Shown: positions 17,452-25,956 of the stretch, in pieces
Layout of the letters: each line of letters begins with the position of its first letter
Numbering within the stretch: the stretch's first letter is position 1
NCBI RefSeq assembly: GCF_007989625.1
Contig: NZ_BJUK01000037.1
Span: 1-37,209, forward strand
Source: Bisbaumannia pacifica
GTDB taxonomy: Bacteria; Pseudomonadota; Gammaproteobacteria; Pseudomonadales; Halomonadaceae
Direction: 5' to 3'
DNA: 37,209 bases
Made by a program: the position numbers and the translations under genes
The notes under the pieces: model-generated
The model's database searches: none
The model's input: only the letters and a program-made list of their open reading frames with translations
Told to the model about the DNA's origin: nothing

Positions 17452-19851
17452 TCAGAGGTTGTGCTGGGCGATCAGGGCCCGCGCCTGCTCCCGTCGTTGG
17501 TCATCGCCGTCGGCCACGACGCGGGCCAGCAGCTCGGCGGCCCGTTCGCGCTCGCCCGTCTCGAGCAAGGCCTGGGCCTCGGCCAGGAGCCGCTGCGCTG
17601 CCGGGGCAGCGGCGGAGGCCTTATTATCCAGATCCGAGGCCGGGAAGGCCAGCTCCTCCACCTCCCAATCGTGGGGAATCTCGCCGTTGGCCGGCTCGTC
17701 GCCGGGCGTAAACTCCACCTCGGGCTGCCGGGGCGTCTCGCCCCGCGGCTCGGCGGGTTCGACCCGCGGCGGGCGATAGTCGATGATGCGCTCCGGCGAC
17801 TCGCTCCGGGGCGCCTCGGCCTCCGCGGCGCTCGGCTCGCCTTGGTGCTCCCGGGGGGACTCGATGCGCCGTCCCGACGACTCGGCCTGAGCCGCCTCGC
17901 CATCGGGCTCGACGGATGCGCCTTCCGGTTCGCCCCCTTCCGTGCCGATACGCGCCTGCAGGCGGGCCAGTTCGGGCGCCAGGGCGGGATCGCCGTGGGC
18001 CTCGAGCCGCTCGCCTTCGCGGCGCGCCGCCGCCCAGTCATGCTGCTCCACCAGTACCGTCATCAGCTTCAAGCGCAGGTCGTCGCGCTCGGGGTCGCGG
18101 GCCAGGCTCGCCTCGAGAAGCTCCCGCGCCTGGTCATAGCGACCGTAGGCGATAAAGATATCCGCCTCGCTGATCGCCTGGGCCTCGGGAATGGCGCGAC
18201 GCTCGGTCTGAACCGGGCCGGGCACGGCCCGCGCGGGATCGCCCTCCGGCACCGGGCTCGCCGCATAGCGCTCGGCGAAACTCTGCCCCTCGTCCTCCTC
18301 GCGACGTCGGCGCAGCAGCGCCCAGAGCGCCAGCAGCAGTGCCAGGGCGGCACCGCCCAGGGCCAGGGTATGATTCCGGGCCCCGGCCCAGAGCGCACCC
18401 CACCAGGGACGATCCTGAGCCGGGGCGCCCTCGGCAGGCGTCGCGCTATCGGGCGGCACGACGCCACCGAGCCCGGCCCCATCGGCCCCGCCGCCGGCGA
18501 CCAGGGTCGCCAGCTGCTCGCGCAGGGCGGCCATCTCGTCGCGCAGGGCGGTAATCTCGCCACGCAGCTCATCCCGCTCCTCGCGTAGCTCGGCCAAGGC
18601 CACCGCGGGACGGGGCTCGCCCTCCCCCGCCGCGGATGACTGAGCCAGCAGCGGCTCGCCACTCTGCGTCGGTGCGACCTCGACCACGCTCTCCTCTTCG
18701 GCCAGCCCATCCGTCGCGGCCAGGGCCGCCGCCTTGGCGTCCTCGGCGACGGACGCTCCGAAGGCCGGCTCGCCGGCGCCCTCCTGGTCGGCCTGGCCCG
18801 CCGACTGCTCCGCGGCCAGCTCGGCATCGCTCAGCAGCACCAGGCGCGGCGCGGCCTGCTCGTCGCCGGCGCTTGACGCCACGGCCTCGCCTTCCGCCTC
18901 GCGAGCGGCGGGCGCTGCCGACTCGGCGGGGGACGCCGGAGTCTCGCCACCCGATGCCTCGGAGCCGGGTTCGGCCTCGGCTTGCGCCGCGGCCTCATCA
19001 CTCTCGGGAGACGCTGCCTCTCGAGGGGCCAGGGCCTCGTCAAGCGCCGGCATGGCCACCGGCGCCGGCGCCCCGCCGCCGCGATTGGCCCAGGCCCGAT
19101 GATGGGCCTGCACCAGCCGCTCCGCCTCGGCCGGAGAGATCGCCACCAGGGCCTCGCGGCGCGGCACGCTCAGGGTGAAGCCGGCGCGCATCTGGTTGAT
19201 ATTGCCGTTGGGGAAGACCTCGGGGTTGGCCGCCACCAGGGCCAGCATCATCTGCTGCATGCCGACGTCGCGATCCGGACGCAGCCGGCTGGCCACCGCC
19301 CAGAGGGTGTCCCCGGAGCGCACGAAGGCGGGATCGCCCTGGGCCTGGGCCGCCGGGGAAGGGGCGGCCGGCGAGGCAGCGAGCGGAGGTACCGCGGCGG
19401 GCGCCGGGGTCGCGGGCGTGGCCGGCACCCGGGGCGCGGCGGGCTCGACCAGGGGACGATAGCCCGGGGGATCCAGCAACAGGGTGATCTGGCGCAGCTG
19501 CTGGCCGCCCGGCCATGCCAGATCGATCAGTAGGTCCAAGTAGGGCTCATTGATCGGCCGTCGCGAGTCGAGCACCAAGACCAGGCGTTCGCCGCGGCGC
19601 TCGACCCGGAAGTCGAGATCACCGAGCGGCGCGCTGCGAGGCAGGCCGGCCCGAGCATAGGTCTGGGCGTCGGCGAGGCGCGCCTGGAAGCCCGCCGGGT
19701 CGAGGCCCCGGGTGTCATAGAGGGGAATGGTGGCCTCCAGCGGCGCCCCCAGATGGGAGTGCACTTCCAGGGCCCCGACCCCCAGGGCCAGGGCCTGGGG
19801 GGTGGCCAGGGAGAGGCCGAGCAGCACGACACCCTTGAGCTTGCGTTTCAT
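17452..19851 (-). CDS. fimV: FimV/HubP family polar landmark protein
   Basis: A 799-residue inner-membrane protein that binds peptidoglycan and organises the cell pole (type IV pilus assembly, chemotaxis or ParA-like partners in relatives). Order of parts: signal peptide (1-22, cleaved after ALA), conserved N-terminal periplasmic domain (about 23-130), LysM (about 175-232, VRSGDTLWAVASRLRPD) and an acidic Ala/Glu-rich region (about 260-410). These are followed by a coiled coil (about 418-451), one membrane helix (about 494-514) and a basic stop-transfer RRRRE. The cytoplasmic part contains a TPR-like repeat (SEADIFIAYGRYDQARELLE) and the C-terminal FimV domain (LDNKASAAAP... ERAAELLARVVADGD). 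It heads the fimV-to-metZ gene run. Confidence 0.92.
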   Translation of the reverse strand: MKRKLKGVVLLGLSLATPQALALGVGALEVHSHLGAPLEATIPLYDTRGLDPAGFQARLADAQTYARAGLPRSAPLGDLDFRVERRGERLVLVLDSRRPINEPYLDLLIDLAWPGGQQLRQITLLLDPPGYRPLVEPAAPRVPATPATPAPAAVPPLAASPAAPSPAAQAQGDPAFVRSGDTLWAVASRLRPDRDVGMQQMMLALVAANPEVFPNGNINQMRAGFTLSVPRREALVAISPAEAERLVQAHHRAWANRGGGAPAPVAMPALDEALAPREAASPESDEAAAQAEAEPGSEASGGETPASPAESAAPAAREAEGEAVASSAGDEQAAPRLVLLSDAELAAEQSAGQADQEGAGEPAFGASVAEDAKAAALAATDGLAEEESVVEVAPTQSGEPLLAQSSAAGEGEPRPAVALAELREERDELRGEITALRDEMAALREQLATLVAGGGADGAGLGGVVPPDSATPAEGAPAQDRPWWGALWAGARNHTLALGGAALALLLALWALLRRRREEDEGQSFAERYAASPVPEGDPARAVPGPVQTERRAIPEAQAISEADIFIAYGRYDQARELLEASLARDPERDDLRLKLMTVLVEQHDWAAARREGERLEAHGDPALAPELARLQARIGTEGGEPEGASVEPDGEAAQAESSGRRIESPREHQGEPSAAEAEAPRSESPERIIDYRPPRVEPAEPRGETPRQPEVEFTPGDEPANGEIPHDWEVEELAFPASDLDNKASAAAPAAQRLLAEAQALLETGERERAAELLARVVADGDDQRREQARALIAQHNL

Positions 19852-19968
19852 GGCGACCCACCTATGGCTGAAGCGTCACTATCGGTCAGTGTAACACCTC
19901 TGATACAGGCCTCCTTGGCGCCCTCCCATTGCGTTTCAACGCCTACTGTACAAGGGAGCCATGATGCA

Positions 19969-19992
19969 AAACGCCTCCCGAAGGAGGCGTTT
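19969..19992 (-). terminator. Rho-independent terminator of asd
   Basis: A perfect 10-bp stem AAACGCCTCC / GGAGGCGTTT with a CGAA loop lies 21 bp past the asd stop, with a UUUU tail on the minus strand. It shares the left-arm sequence AAAACGCCTCCCG with the terminator at 33.07 kb. It separates asd from fimV. Confidence 0.85.
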
Positions 19993-20012
19993 GTGGCATT
20001 GCCAGGCGATGC

Positions 20013-21128
20013 TTAGCGCTGTTCGCGCAGGATCTTGAGCATCCGCTTGAGGGGCTCGGCGGCGCCCCACAGCAGCTGGTCGCCGACGCTGAAGGCGGAC
20101 AGGTACTCACCGCCCATGGCCAGCTTGCGCAGGCGCCCCACCGGGACGGTGAGGGTGCCGGTGGCCGCCGCCGGGGTCAGGTCGGCGATGGTCGCCTCCT
20201 TGTCGTTGGGCACTACTTTGACCCAGTCGTTGTGCTTGGCGATGCGCTCCTCGATCTCGTCCAGGGGCACGTCCTGCTTCAGCTTGATGGTGAAGGCCTG
20301 GCTATGGGAGCGCATGGCGCCGATACGCACGCAGAGGCCATCGATGGGAATCGGGTTGTTGTCGAGGCCGAGGATCTTGTTGGTCTCGACGCTGCCCTTC
20401 CACTCTTCGCGACTCTGGCCGTTATCGAGCTTGGTATCGATCCACGGCAAGAGGCTACCGGCCAGGGGCGCGGTGAAGTTCTCGGTGGGGAAGTCGCCGC
20501 CGCGCATGGCCGCGGTGACCTTGCGGTCGATATCCAGGATGGCGCTGGCCGGATCGCTCAGCTCGGAGGCCACGCTGTCGCGCAGGGCGCCCATCTGGTT
20601 GAGCAGCTCGCGCATATGCTTGGCGCCGGACCCGGAGGCGGCCTGATAGGTCATGGAGGTCATCCACTCGACCATATCGGCCTCGAAGAGCCCGCCCAGG
20701 CCCATCAGCATCAGCGACACGGTGCAGTTGCCGCCGACGAAGGTCTTGGCGCCACGGGCCAGTTGGGCATCGATCACATGGCGGTTGACCGGATCGAGGA
20801 CGATGGTCGCCTCGTCGGCCATGCGCAGGGTGCTGGCGGCGTCGATCCAGTAGCCTTTCCAGCCGGCCTGACGCAGGTCCTGATAGACCGCCTTGGTGTA
20901 GTCGCCACCCTGACAGGTGATGACCACGTCCAGGGCCTTGAGGGCCTCCTGGTCGAAGGCATCCTTGAGGGGGGGCACTTCCACGCCGACGTCCGGCCCC
21001 GGCTGCCCGACCTGGGAGGTGGTGAAGAAGATCGGCTCGATGCCCTTGAAGTCTCCGTCTTCCACCATGCGCTGCATCAGCACGGAACCGACCATGCCAC
21101 GCCAACCGACAAAACCGACTTTCAACAT
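20013..21128 (-). CDS. asd: Aspartate-semialdehyde dehydrogenase
   Basis: NADPH-dependent reduction of aspartyl phosphate to aspartate semialdehyde, the branch point to lysine/diaminopimelate, threonine and methionine. The 371-residue protein begins [20 protein letters not shown] and has the active-site C135 in GGNCTVSLM, the same position as in E. coli, which puts it in the enteric-type Asd group. The start is the ATG at 21128, with AGGAGG at good spacing; the frame is open upstream to 21254 and beyond, but that runs into a dispersed repeat. A second asd-like gene (usg), which I recall next to asd in Pseudomonas, is absent here. The 240-bp leader holds two hairpin-capable segments and the left copy of the repeat. 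Confidence 0.97.
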   Translation of the reverse strand: MLKVGFVGWRGMVGSVLMQRMVEDGDFKGIEPIFFTTSQVGQPGPDVGVEVPPLKDAFDQEALKALDVVITCQGGDYTKAVYQDLRQAGWKGYWIDAASTLRMADEATIVLDPVNRHVIDAQLARGAKTFVGGNCTVSLMLMGLGGLFEADMVEWMTSMTYQAASGSGAKHMRELLNQMGALRDSVASELSDPASAILDIDRKVTAAMRGGDFPTENFTAPLAGSLLPWIDTKLDNGQSREEWKGSVETNKILGLDNNPIPIDGLCVRIGAMRSHSQAFTIKLKQDVPLDEIEERIAKHNDWVKVVPNDKEATIADLTPAAATGTLTVPVGRLRKLAMGGEYLSAFSVGDQLLWGAAEPLKRMLKILREQR

Positions 21129-21253
21129 GTGAATGTCCTCCTGAAAATAAGTGTGCCTCCCCGCTCGGAGGAGGTAGCGCCCGCGGGTGCCACGGGCGCG
21201 GAAATACCGAGGGCGCTCTAGAAGCTCGGAGCGACTCTGGGGGCAGGACTGCA

Positions 21254-21318
21254 CAAAGACGCTGTGAACCCTTCCCTGGGCGCTCGACTTTTTCGTCCAT
21301 GAAAAAGACGCTTTGCTT
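21254..21318 (-). repeat. Dispersed repeat, left copy (short form) between leuB and asd
   Basis: Minus-strand copy of the element found in plus orientation at 24735-24880. A 41-bp block (21254-21294) is identical to 24840-24880. A second block (21299-21318) matches the other end with one mismatch. It lacks the 81 bp net of internal hairpin sequence present in the right copy. AGCGTCTTT occurs near both ends in both copies. Confidence 0.9.
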
Positions 21319-21367
21319 CACCCTACCCCCAGCGCTCCTCGACTTGCCAATCGCTAGGGGCGGTGCC

Positions 21368-22447
21368 TTAGAGCGCCTCGAAGGCGGCCAGTACGGCGTC
21401 GCCCATCTCGGTGGTGGAAACCTGGCGGGTGCCCGGGTAGGCGATATCGGCGGTGCGCAGGCCCTGGTCGAGCACCTGCCCCACGGCGGTCTCGATGCGC
21501 TCGGCCAGGGCGGTCTCCCCCAGAGAGTAGCGCAGCATCATCGCCACCGAGAGGATGGTGGCCAGCGGATTGGCGATGTTCTGGCCGGCGATGTCCGGGG
21601 CGCTGCCGTGGCACGGCTCGTACATGCCCTGGCCGCTCTCGTTGAGGGACGCCGAGGGCAGCATGCCGATGGAGCCGGTGAGCATGGCGGCGGCGTCCGA
21701 GAGGATATCGCCGAACATGTTGCCGGTGACGATGACATCGAACTGCTTGGGCGCGCGCACCAGCTGCATGGCGGCGTTATCCACGTACATGTGCGAGAGC
21801 TCCACGTCCGGGTACTCCGGCGCCAGGCGCTCCAGGATCTCGCGCCACAGGATGGTCACCTCGAGCACGTTGGCCTTGTCGACGCTGCACAGCTTCTTGC
21901 CGCGCTTCTGGGCCATCTCGAAGGCCAGGCGACCGATGCGCTCGATCTCCGACTCCGAGTAGACGTAGGTGTTGAAGCCGACCCGCTCGCCGTCGCGCTC
22001 CTCGATGCCCCGGGGCTGACCGAAGTAGATGCCGCCGGTGAGCTCGCGGACGATCAGGATATCCAAGCCGGAGACCACCTCGGGCTTGAGGGTCGAGGCC
22101 TCGGCCAGCTGCGGGTAGAGCAGCGCCGGGCGCAGGTTGCCGAACAGCCCGAGGTTCTTGCGCAGGCCCAGCAGACCCTTCTCGGGACGCTTGGCGAGGT
22201 CCTCCAGGGTGTCCCACTGGGGACCACCCACGGCGCCCAACAGGATGGCGTCGGCGGCCTTGGCCTTGTCGAGGGTCGCGGCGGGCAGCGGCTCGCCGTG
22301 GGCGTCGTAGCCGGCGCCCCCCACCAGGCCCTCCTCCAGGGTCACGTCCAGGCCCTTGGCCTGGCAGGCCTTAAGGACCTTGACCGCCTCGCGGGTGATT
22401 TCCGGACCGATACCGTCGCCCGGCAGAACGAGAATCTTGCGGCTCAT
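21368..22447 (-). CDS. leuB: 3-isopropylmalate dehydrogenase
   Basis: NAD-dependent, Mg-requiring oxidative decarboxylase giving 2-oxoisocaproate in leucine synthesis. The 359-residue protein begins [20 protein letters not shown] and has VGGPQWDTL, the [12 protein letters not shown] loop, and [16 protein letters not shown]. It also has [20 protein letters not shown] and the [18 protein letters not shown] dehydrogenase signature. Length is normal. It is the last gene of leuC-leuD-leuB, 36 bp after leuD. No classical terminator follows; the short-form repeat lies about 50 bp downstream, where it can form a small stem. Confidence 0.97.
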   Translation of the reverse strand: MSRKILVLPGDGIGPEITREAVKVLKACQAKGLDVTLEEGLVGGAGYDAHGEPLPAATLDKAKAADAILLGAVGGPQWDTLEDLAKRPEKGLLGLRKNLGLFGNLRPALLYPQLAEASTLKPEVVSGLDILIVRELTGGIYFGQPRGIEERDGERVGFNTYVYSESEIERIGRLAFEMAQKRGKKLCSVDKANVLEVTILWREILERLAPEYPDVELSHMYVDNAAMQLVRAPKQFDVIVTGNMFGDILSDAAAMLTGSIGMLPSASLNESGQGMYEPCHGSAPDIAGQNIANPLATILSVAMMLRYSLGETALAERIETAVGQVLDQGLRTADIAYPGTRQVSTTEMGDAVLAAFEAL

Positions 22448-22483
22448 CAGGTGTCTCTTCCCTTGAATCGATGAATACGGGGC

Positions 22484-23131
22484 TCAGCCGGCCTGGCGGA
22501 ACAGCCAGGGACGGTCGGCGCGATGCTTCTTCTCGAAGGCGCGGATGGCGTCCTCGTCCTGCAGGGTGATGCCGATATCGTCGAGCCCCTCGAGCAGGCA
22601 GTGCTTGCGGAAGGCGTCCACCGCGAACTCGAGGATCTCGCCGCTCGGCGTGGTGATGCGCTGCTGCTCCAGGTCCACGTCGAGGCGATAGCCCTCGTTG
22701 GTTTCGACCTCGCGGAACAGCCGGTCGACGGCCTCCTCCGGCAGGGTGATCAGCAGGATGCCGTTCTTGAAGGCGTTGTTGTAGAAGATATCGGCGAAGC
22801 TCGGCGCGATCACCACCCGGAAGCCGAAGTCGGCCAGGGCCCAGGGGGCGTGCTCCCGGGAGCTGCCGCAACCGAAGTTACGCCTAGCCAGCAGCACGCT
22901 AGCACCCTGGTAGCGCGTCTGGTTGAGCACGAAGTCGGGGTTGAGGGGACGCTGCGAGCAGTCCTGACCCGGCTGGCCCTCGTCCAGGTAACGCAGCTCG
23001 TCGAAGAGGTTGACGCCGAAGCCGCTACGCTGAATCGACTTGAGGAACTGCTTGGGAATGATCAGATCGGTGTCCACGTTGGCCCGATCGAGGGGCGCCA
23101 CCAGCCCCTGCTGACGTTCGAATTTCTGCAT
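22484..23131 (-). CDS. leuD: 3-isopropylmalate dehydratase small subunit
   Basis: Swivelling-domain subunit of isopropylmalate isomerase, pairing with LeuC. The 215-residue protein begins [20 protein letters not shown] and contains [13 protein letters not shown], the signature [13 protein letters not shown] (from residue 87), and [17 protein letters not shown]. Length is typical of the proteobacterial LeuD1 type. The ATG lies 3 bp after the leuC stop, with an AGGAGG ribosome site inside the end of leuC, so translation is coupled and equal amounts of subunits are expected. Confidence 0.97.
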   Translation of the reverse strand: MQKFERQQGLVAPLDRANVDTDLIIPKQFLKSIQRSGFGVNLFDELRYLDEGQPGQDCSQRPLNPDFVLNQTRYQGASVLLARRNFGCGSSREHAPWALADFGFRVVIAPSFADIFYNNAFKNGILLITLPEEAVDRLFREVETNEGYRLDVDLEQQRITTPSGEILEFAVDAFRKHCLLEGLDDIGITLQDEDAIRAFEKKHRADRPWLFRQAG

Positions 23132-23134
23132 GAC

Positions 23135-24580
23135 TCAGGCCTCCTGGGCGGCGCGGTTCGATTCGAGGGTACGCACATCGACGAAGTGACCGGCGATGGC
23201 GGCGGCGGCGGCCATCGCCGGGCTCACCAGGTGGGTACGCCCGCCGTAGCCCTGGCGACCCTCGAAGTTGCGGTTCGAGGTGGAGGCACAGTGCTCGCCG
23301 GCGCCCAGCTTGTCGGCGTTCATGGCCAGGCACATGGAGCAGCCCGGCTCGCGCCATTCGAAGCCCGCCTCGACGAAGATCTTGTCGAGGCCCTCGGCCT
23401 CGGCCTGGCGCTTCACCAGGCCGGAGCCCGGCACCACCATGGCCAGTTGGACGGAGTCGGCGACCTTCTTGCCCTTGGCCACCTTGGCCGCCTCGCGCAG
23501 GTCCTCGATCCGCGAGTTGGTGCAGGAGCCGATAAACACCTTGTCGAGCTTGATATCGGTGATCTTCTGCTTGGCGGCCAGGCCCATGTACTCCAGGGCG
23601 CGCTGGTAGCCGCTCTTCAGGGTGGCGTCCGCCTGGGCCTCGGGGTCGGGCACCTCGCCGGAGATGCCGGTGACCATCTCCGGGCTGGTGCCCCAGGTCA
23701 CCTGGGGCTCGATGGCGGCGGCATCCAGCTCCACCACCTTGTCGAAGGCCGCATCCTCGTCGGAGACCAGGCCACGCCAGTCGGCCACGGCGGCCTCCCA
23801 CTGGGCGGCGCTGGGCGCGTAGGGGCGATCCTTGAGGTAGTCGATGGTGGTGTCATCCACCGCGATCAGGCCGACCCGAGCCCCCGCCTCGATGGCCATG
23901 TTGCAGACCGTCATGCGGCCTTCCATGGAGAGGCCGCGAATGGCGCTGCCGGCGAACTCGATGGCGTAGCCGGTGCCGCCGGCGGTGCCGATCTCACCGA
24001 TCACCGCCAGCACGATGTCCTTGGCGGTGACGCCGAGGCCGAGCTCGCCCTCGACCCGCACCAGCATGTTCTTCATCTTCTGGGCCAGCAGGCACTGGGT
24101 GGCCAGCACATGCTCCACCTCGGAGGTGCCGATGCCGTGGGCCAGGGCCGCGAAGGCGCCATGGGTGGCGGTATGGGAGTCGCCGCACACCACGGTCATG
24201 CCCGGCAGGGTAGCGCCCTGCTCCGGGCCCACCACATGGACGATGCCCTGGCGGGCGTCGTTGATCTTGAACTCCTCGATGCCGAAGGCTTCGCAGTTGT
24301 CGTCCAGGGTCTGCACCTGGATCAGCGACACCGGGTCCTGGATGCCGGCATTGCCCCGGGCCCGCTCCACCACGGTGGTGGGGACGTTATGGTCCGGGGT
24401 GGCCAGGTTGGCGTCCAGGCGCCAGGGCTTACGGCCCGCCAGGCGCAGGCCCTCGAAGGCCTGGGGCGAGGTCACCTCGTGGAGCAGGTGGCGATCGATA
24501 TAGATCAGGGCGGTGCCGTCGTCACGTTCCTTTACCAGGTGCTGTGACCACAACTTGTCGTAGAGCGTCTGGCCTGCCAT
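23135..24580 (-). CDS. leuC: 3-isopropylmalate dehydratase large subunit
   Basis: Aconitase-family [4Fe-4S] subunit that isomerises 2- to 3-isopropylmalate with LeuD. The cluster cysteines are visible: C353 in GSCTNSR and C414/C417 in CSMCLAMN. The substrate/cofactor segments [22 protein letters not shown] and PDHNVPT are also intact. At 481 residues it is slightly longer than E. coli LeuC (466). The ATG has a strong GGAGGAG site. It is the first leu gene; about 100 bp upstream is a LysR-type operator and beyond it the divergent LysR gene. Confidence 0.98.
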   Translation of the reverse strand: MAGQTLYDKLWSQHLVKERDDGTALIYIDRHLLHEVTSPQAFEGLRLAGRKPWRLDANLATPDHNVPTTVVERARGNAGIQDPVSLIQVQTLDDNCEAFGIEEFKINDARQGIVHVVGPEQGATLPGMTVVCGDSHTATHGAFAALAHGIGTSEVEHVLATQCLLAQKMKNMLVRVEGELGLGVTAKDIVLAVIGEIGTAGGTGYAIEFAGSAIRGLSMEGRMTVCNMAIEAGARVGLIAVDDTTIDYLKDRPYAPSAAQWEAAVADWRGLVSDEDAAFDKVVELDAAAIEPQVTWGTSPEMVTGISGEVPDPEAQADATLKSGYQRALEYMGLAAKQKITDIKLDKVFIGSCTNSRIEDLREAAKVAKGKKVADSVQLAMVVPGSGLVKRQAEAEGLDKIFVEAGFEWREPGCSMCLAMNADKLGAGEHCASTSNRNFEGRQGYGGRTHLVSPAMAAAAAIAGHFVDVRTLESNRAAQEA

Positions 24581-24681
24581 GGGGGTCTCCTCCAGGGGCG
24601 GGCTCGTTGCCCGCGCTTCTCTGATGGCTCGAGACTAGGGGGTGGCATCCATAAAATCAATTCATGTTCTTTATCCTTTGG
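24581..24681 (-). other. leuC untranslated leader
   Basis: AT-rich promoter-proximal stretch (around 24645-24681) followed by the leuC leader. The leader contains a small stem (GCGGGC / GCCCGC around 24597-24615 read on the minus strand) just before the ribosome site. I see no leucine-rich leader peptide and no terminator-type U-tract, so classical leu attenuation is not supported. Confidence 0.5.
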
Positions 24682-24696
24682 ATTCCAACATGGAAT
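24682..24696. promoter_or_regulatory. LysR-type operator in front of leuC
   Basis: ATTCCA-ACA-TGGAAT is a perfect 6-bp dyad that fits the T-N11-A rule for LysR-type regulators. It sits in an AT-rich stretch 102 bp upstream of leuC. The divergent neighbour is a LysR-type gene, so it is the natural site for that protein, with isopropylmalate or a related leucine intermediate as possible effector (inference). Confidence 0.7.
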
Positions 24697-24734
24697 ACAA
24701 TGAATTGTTGCACAAGGGGCGCTGGGGAAGGCCA

Positions 24735-24880
24735 AAGCAAAGCGTCTTTTTTATGGGTGAGGAGCACGGCTCCGAACGGGTAAGCCATGGATGGCTTACC
24801 CCGGCCCTGGAAGCGGAGCAGGATAGCGTAGCTTCACAGGAAAAAGTCGAGCGCCCAGGGAAGGGTTCACAGCGTCTTTG
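24735..24880 (+). repeat. Dispersed structured repeat, right copy (long form)
   Basis: A 146-bp element, inverted relative to the copy at 21254-21318. Internal stems: GGAGC/GCTCC (24761-24773), the perfect GTAAGCCAT/ATGGCTTAC with 2-nt loop (24780-24799), and CCTGGAAGC/GCTTC(A)CAGG (24806-24840). The last 41 bp equal the left copy. It lies between the leuC operator and the LysR gene. There is no transposase and no clear terminal inverted repeat; it looks like a REP/MITE-like intergenic element, which is inference. Confidence 0.88.
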
Positions 24881-24955
24881 CGATGGCCTTACCCAGAGTA
24901 GCCCCGCCCCTCAAGAAAGCACTTATCCACGCTCTACACCGTTCGGAGCCTTGCA

Positions 24956-25849
24956 ATGGATACCCAGAGCCTTCAGGCCTTTCTCGCCGTGGCCGACCAC
25001 GGCTCCTTCTCCCTGGCCGGCGAACACCTGCACCTCACCCAGCCGGCGGTCAGCAAGCGCATCGCCGGCCTCGAGGACCAGGTCGGCGCGCGGCTCTTCG
25101 ATCGCATCGGCCGGCGAGTCAGCCTCACCGAGGCGGGCCGCCTGCTGCTGCCCCGGGCCCGCCAGATCCTGGTGATGGTGGACGACAGCCGCCGCGCCAT
25201 CGGCAACCTCAGCGGCGACGTGGGCGGTAGCCTGACCATGGCCACCAGCCACCATATCGGCCTGCACCGCCTGCCGCCGATCCTCAAGGCCTATACCCAG
25301 GCCCACCCGGAGGTGCGCCTGGACATGCGCTTCCTCGACTCGGAGCAGGCCTACCAGGACGTGCTCGACGGCGAACTGGAGCTGGCGGTGGTGACCCTGG
25401 CGCCCTCCCCCGCCCCCGACCTCACCGTGGTGCCGGTCTGGGTCGACCAGCTGCGCTTCGTCTGCGGCCGCGACCACCCTCTGGCCGGTCGCCAACGCCT
25501 GGCGCTATCGGCCCTCTCCACCTTCGATGCGGTGCTGCCGGGGCATCTGACCTTCACCCGGGGTATCGTCGTCGACACCTTCGCCCGGGAGGGGCTCAAG
25601 GTGCAGGTGGCACTCTCCACCAACTACCTGGAGACCCTCAAGATGATGGTCGCCATCGGCCTGGGCTGGAGCGTGCTGCCGGAGAGCCTGATCGACGACG
25701 AGATCGAGGTGCTGCCCATCGACCACCGGCCCATCCAGCGCCCCCTGGGCTACCTGATGCACAAGAGCCGCACCCTCTCCAATGCCGCCCGCTCCATGCT
25801 GACGATGCTGGAGGCGGCGCGCAGCCCCGAGGCCAGGCGCTGGCAATAG
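24956..25849 (+). CDS. LysR family transcriptional regulator
   Basis: A 297-residue DNA-binding regulator. The N-terminal winged helix-turn-helix is clear (MDTQSLQAFLAVADHGSFSL, then LTQPAVSKRIAGLEDQVGARLFDR, residues 1-60). It is followed by a helical linker and a periplasmic-binding-like effector domain (about 90-290). It is divergent from leuC with 375 bp between the starts, the arrangement seen for the PA3122-like gene beside leuC in Pseudomonas. Local activation of leuCDB through the dyad at 24682-24696 is the simple expectation; other targets are possible. Its own leader contains the structured repeat, whose right end is 75 bp before the ATG. Confidence 0.93.
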   Translation: MDTQSLQAFLAVADHGSFSLAGEHLHLTQPAVSKRIAGLEDQVGARLFDRIGRRVSLTEAGRLLLPRARQILVMVDDSRRAIGNLSGDVGGSLTMATSHHIGLHRLPPILKAYTQAHPEVRLDMRFLDSEQAYQDVLDGELELAVVTLAPSPAPDLTVVPVWVDQLRFVCGRDHPLAGRQRLALSALSTFDAVLPGHLTFTRGIVVDTFAREGLKVQVALSTNYLETLKMMVAIGLGWSVLPESLIDDEIEVLPIDHRPIQRPLGYLMHKSRTLSNAARSMLTMLEAARSPEARRWQ

Positions 25850-25956
25850 GCCGCTAGGATGCTAATCTTTGCGCCGACGCCGGCCTCGCCGCCGGCGGGC
25901 CGCCCCGAGCCAGTCGTTGCTTGCCAGGCCAACCACCCCTAACCAAGAGAGCCTCC

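Noticed and set aside
17442-17454. The 13-mer TGATGAGCCGATG before truA also occurs in the 55-bp repeat
   Set aside because: A 13-bp match between two GC-rich junctions in 37 kb is expected by chance; no further similarity around it.
21129-21240. asd leader checked for a lysine riboswitch (two short GC hairpins seen)
   Set aside because: The hairpins (for example GCGCCCG/CGGGCGC) do not form the lysine riboswitch core; no conserved element recognised.
22523-24547. A 674-codon plus-strand frame over leuD and leuC
   Set aside because: Shadow of leuC/leuD; the real genes on the other strand have intact catalytic motifs.
24642-25175. A 177-codon frame starting in the leuC leader and running into the LysR gene
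   Set aside because: Its middle is only the translated repeat and its end overlaps the real LysR frame; treated as repeat, not gene.
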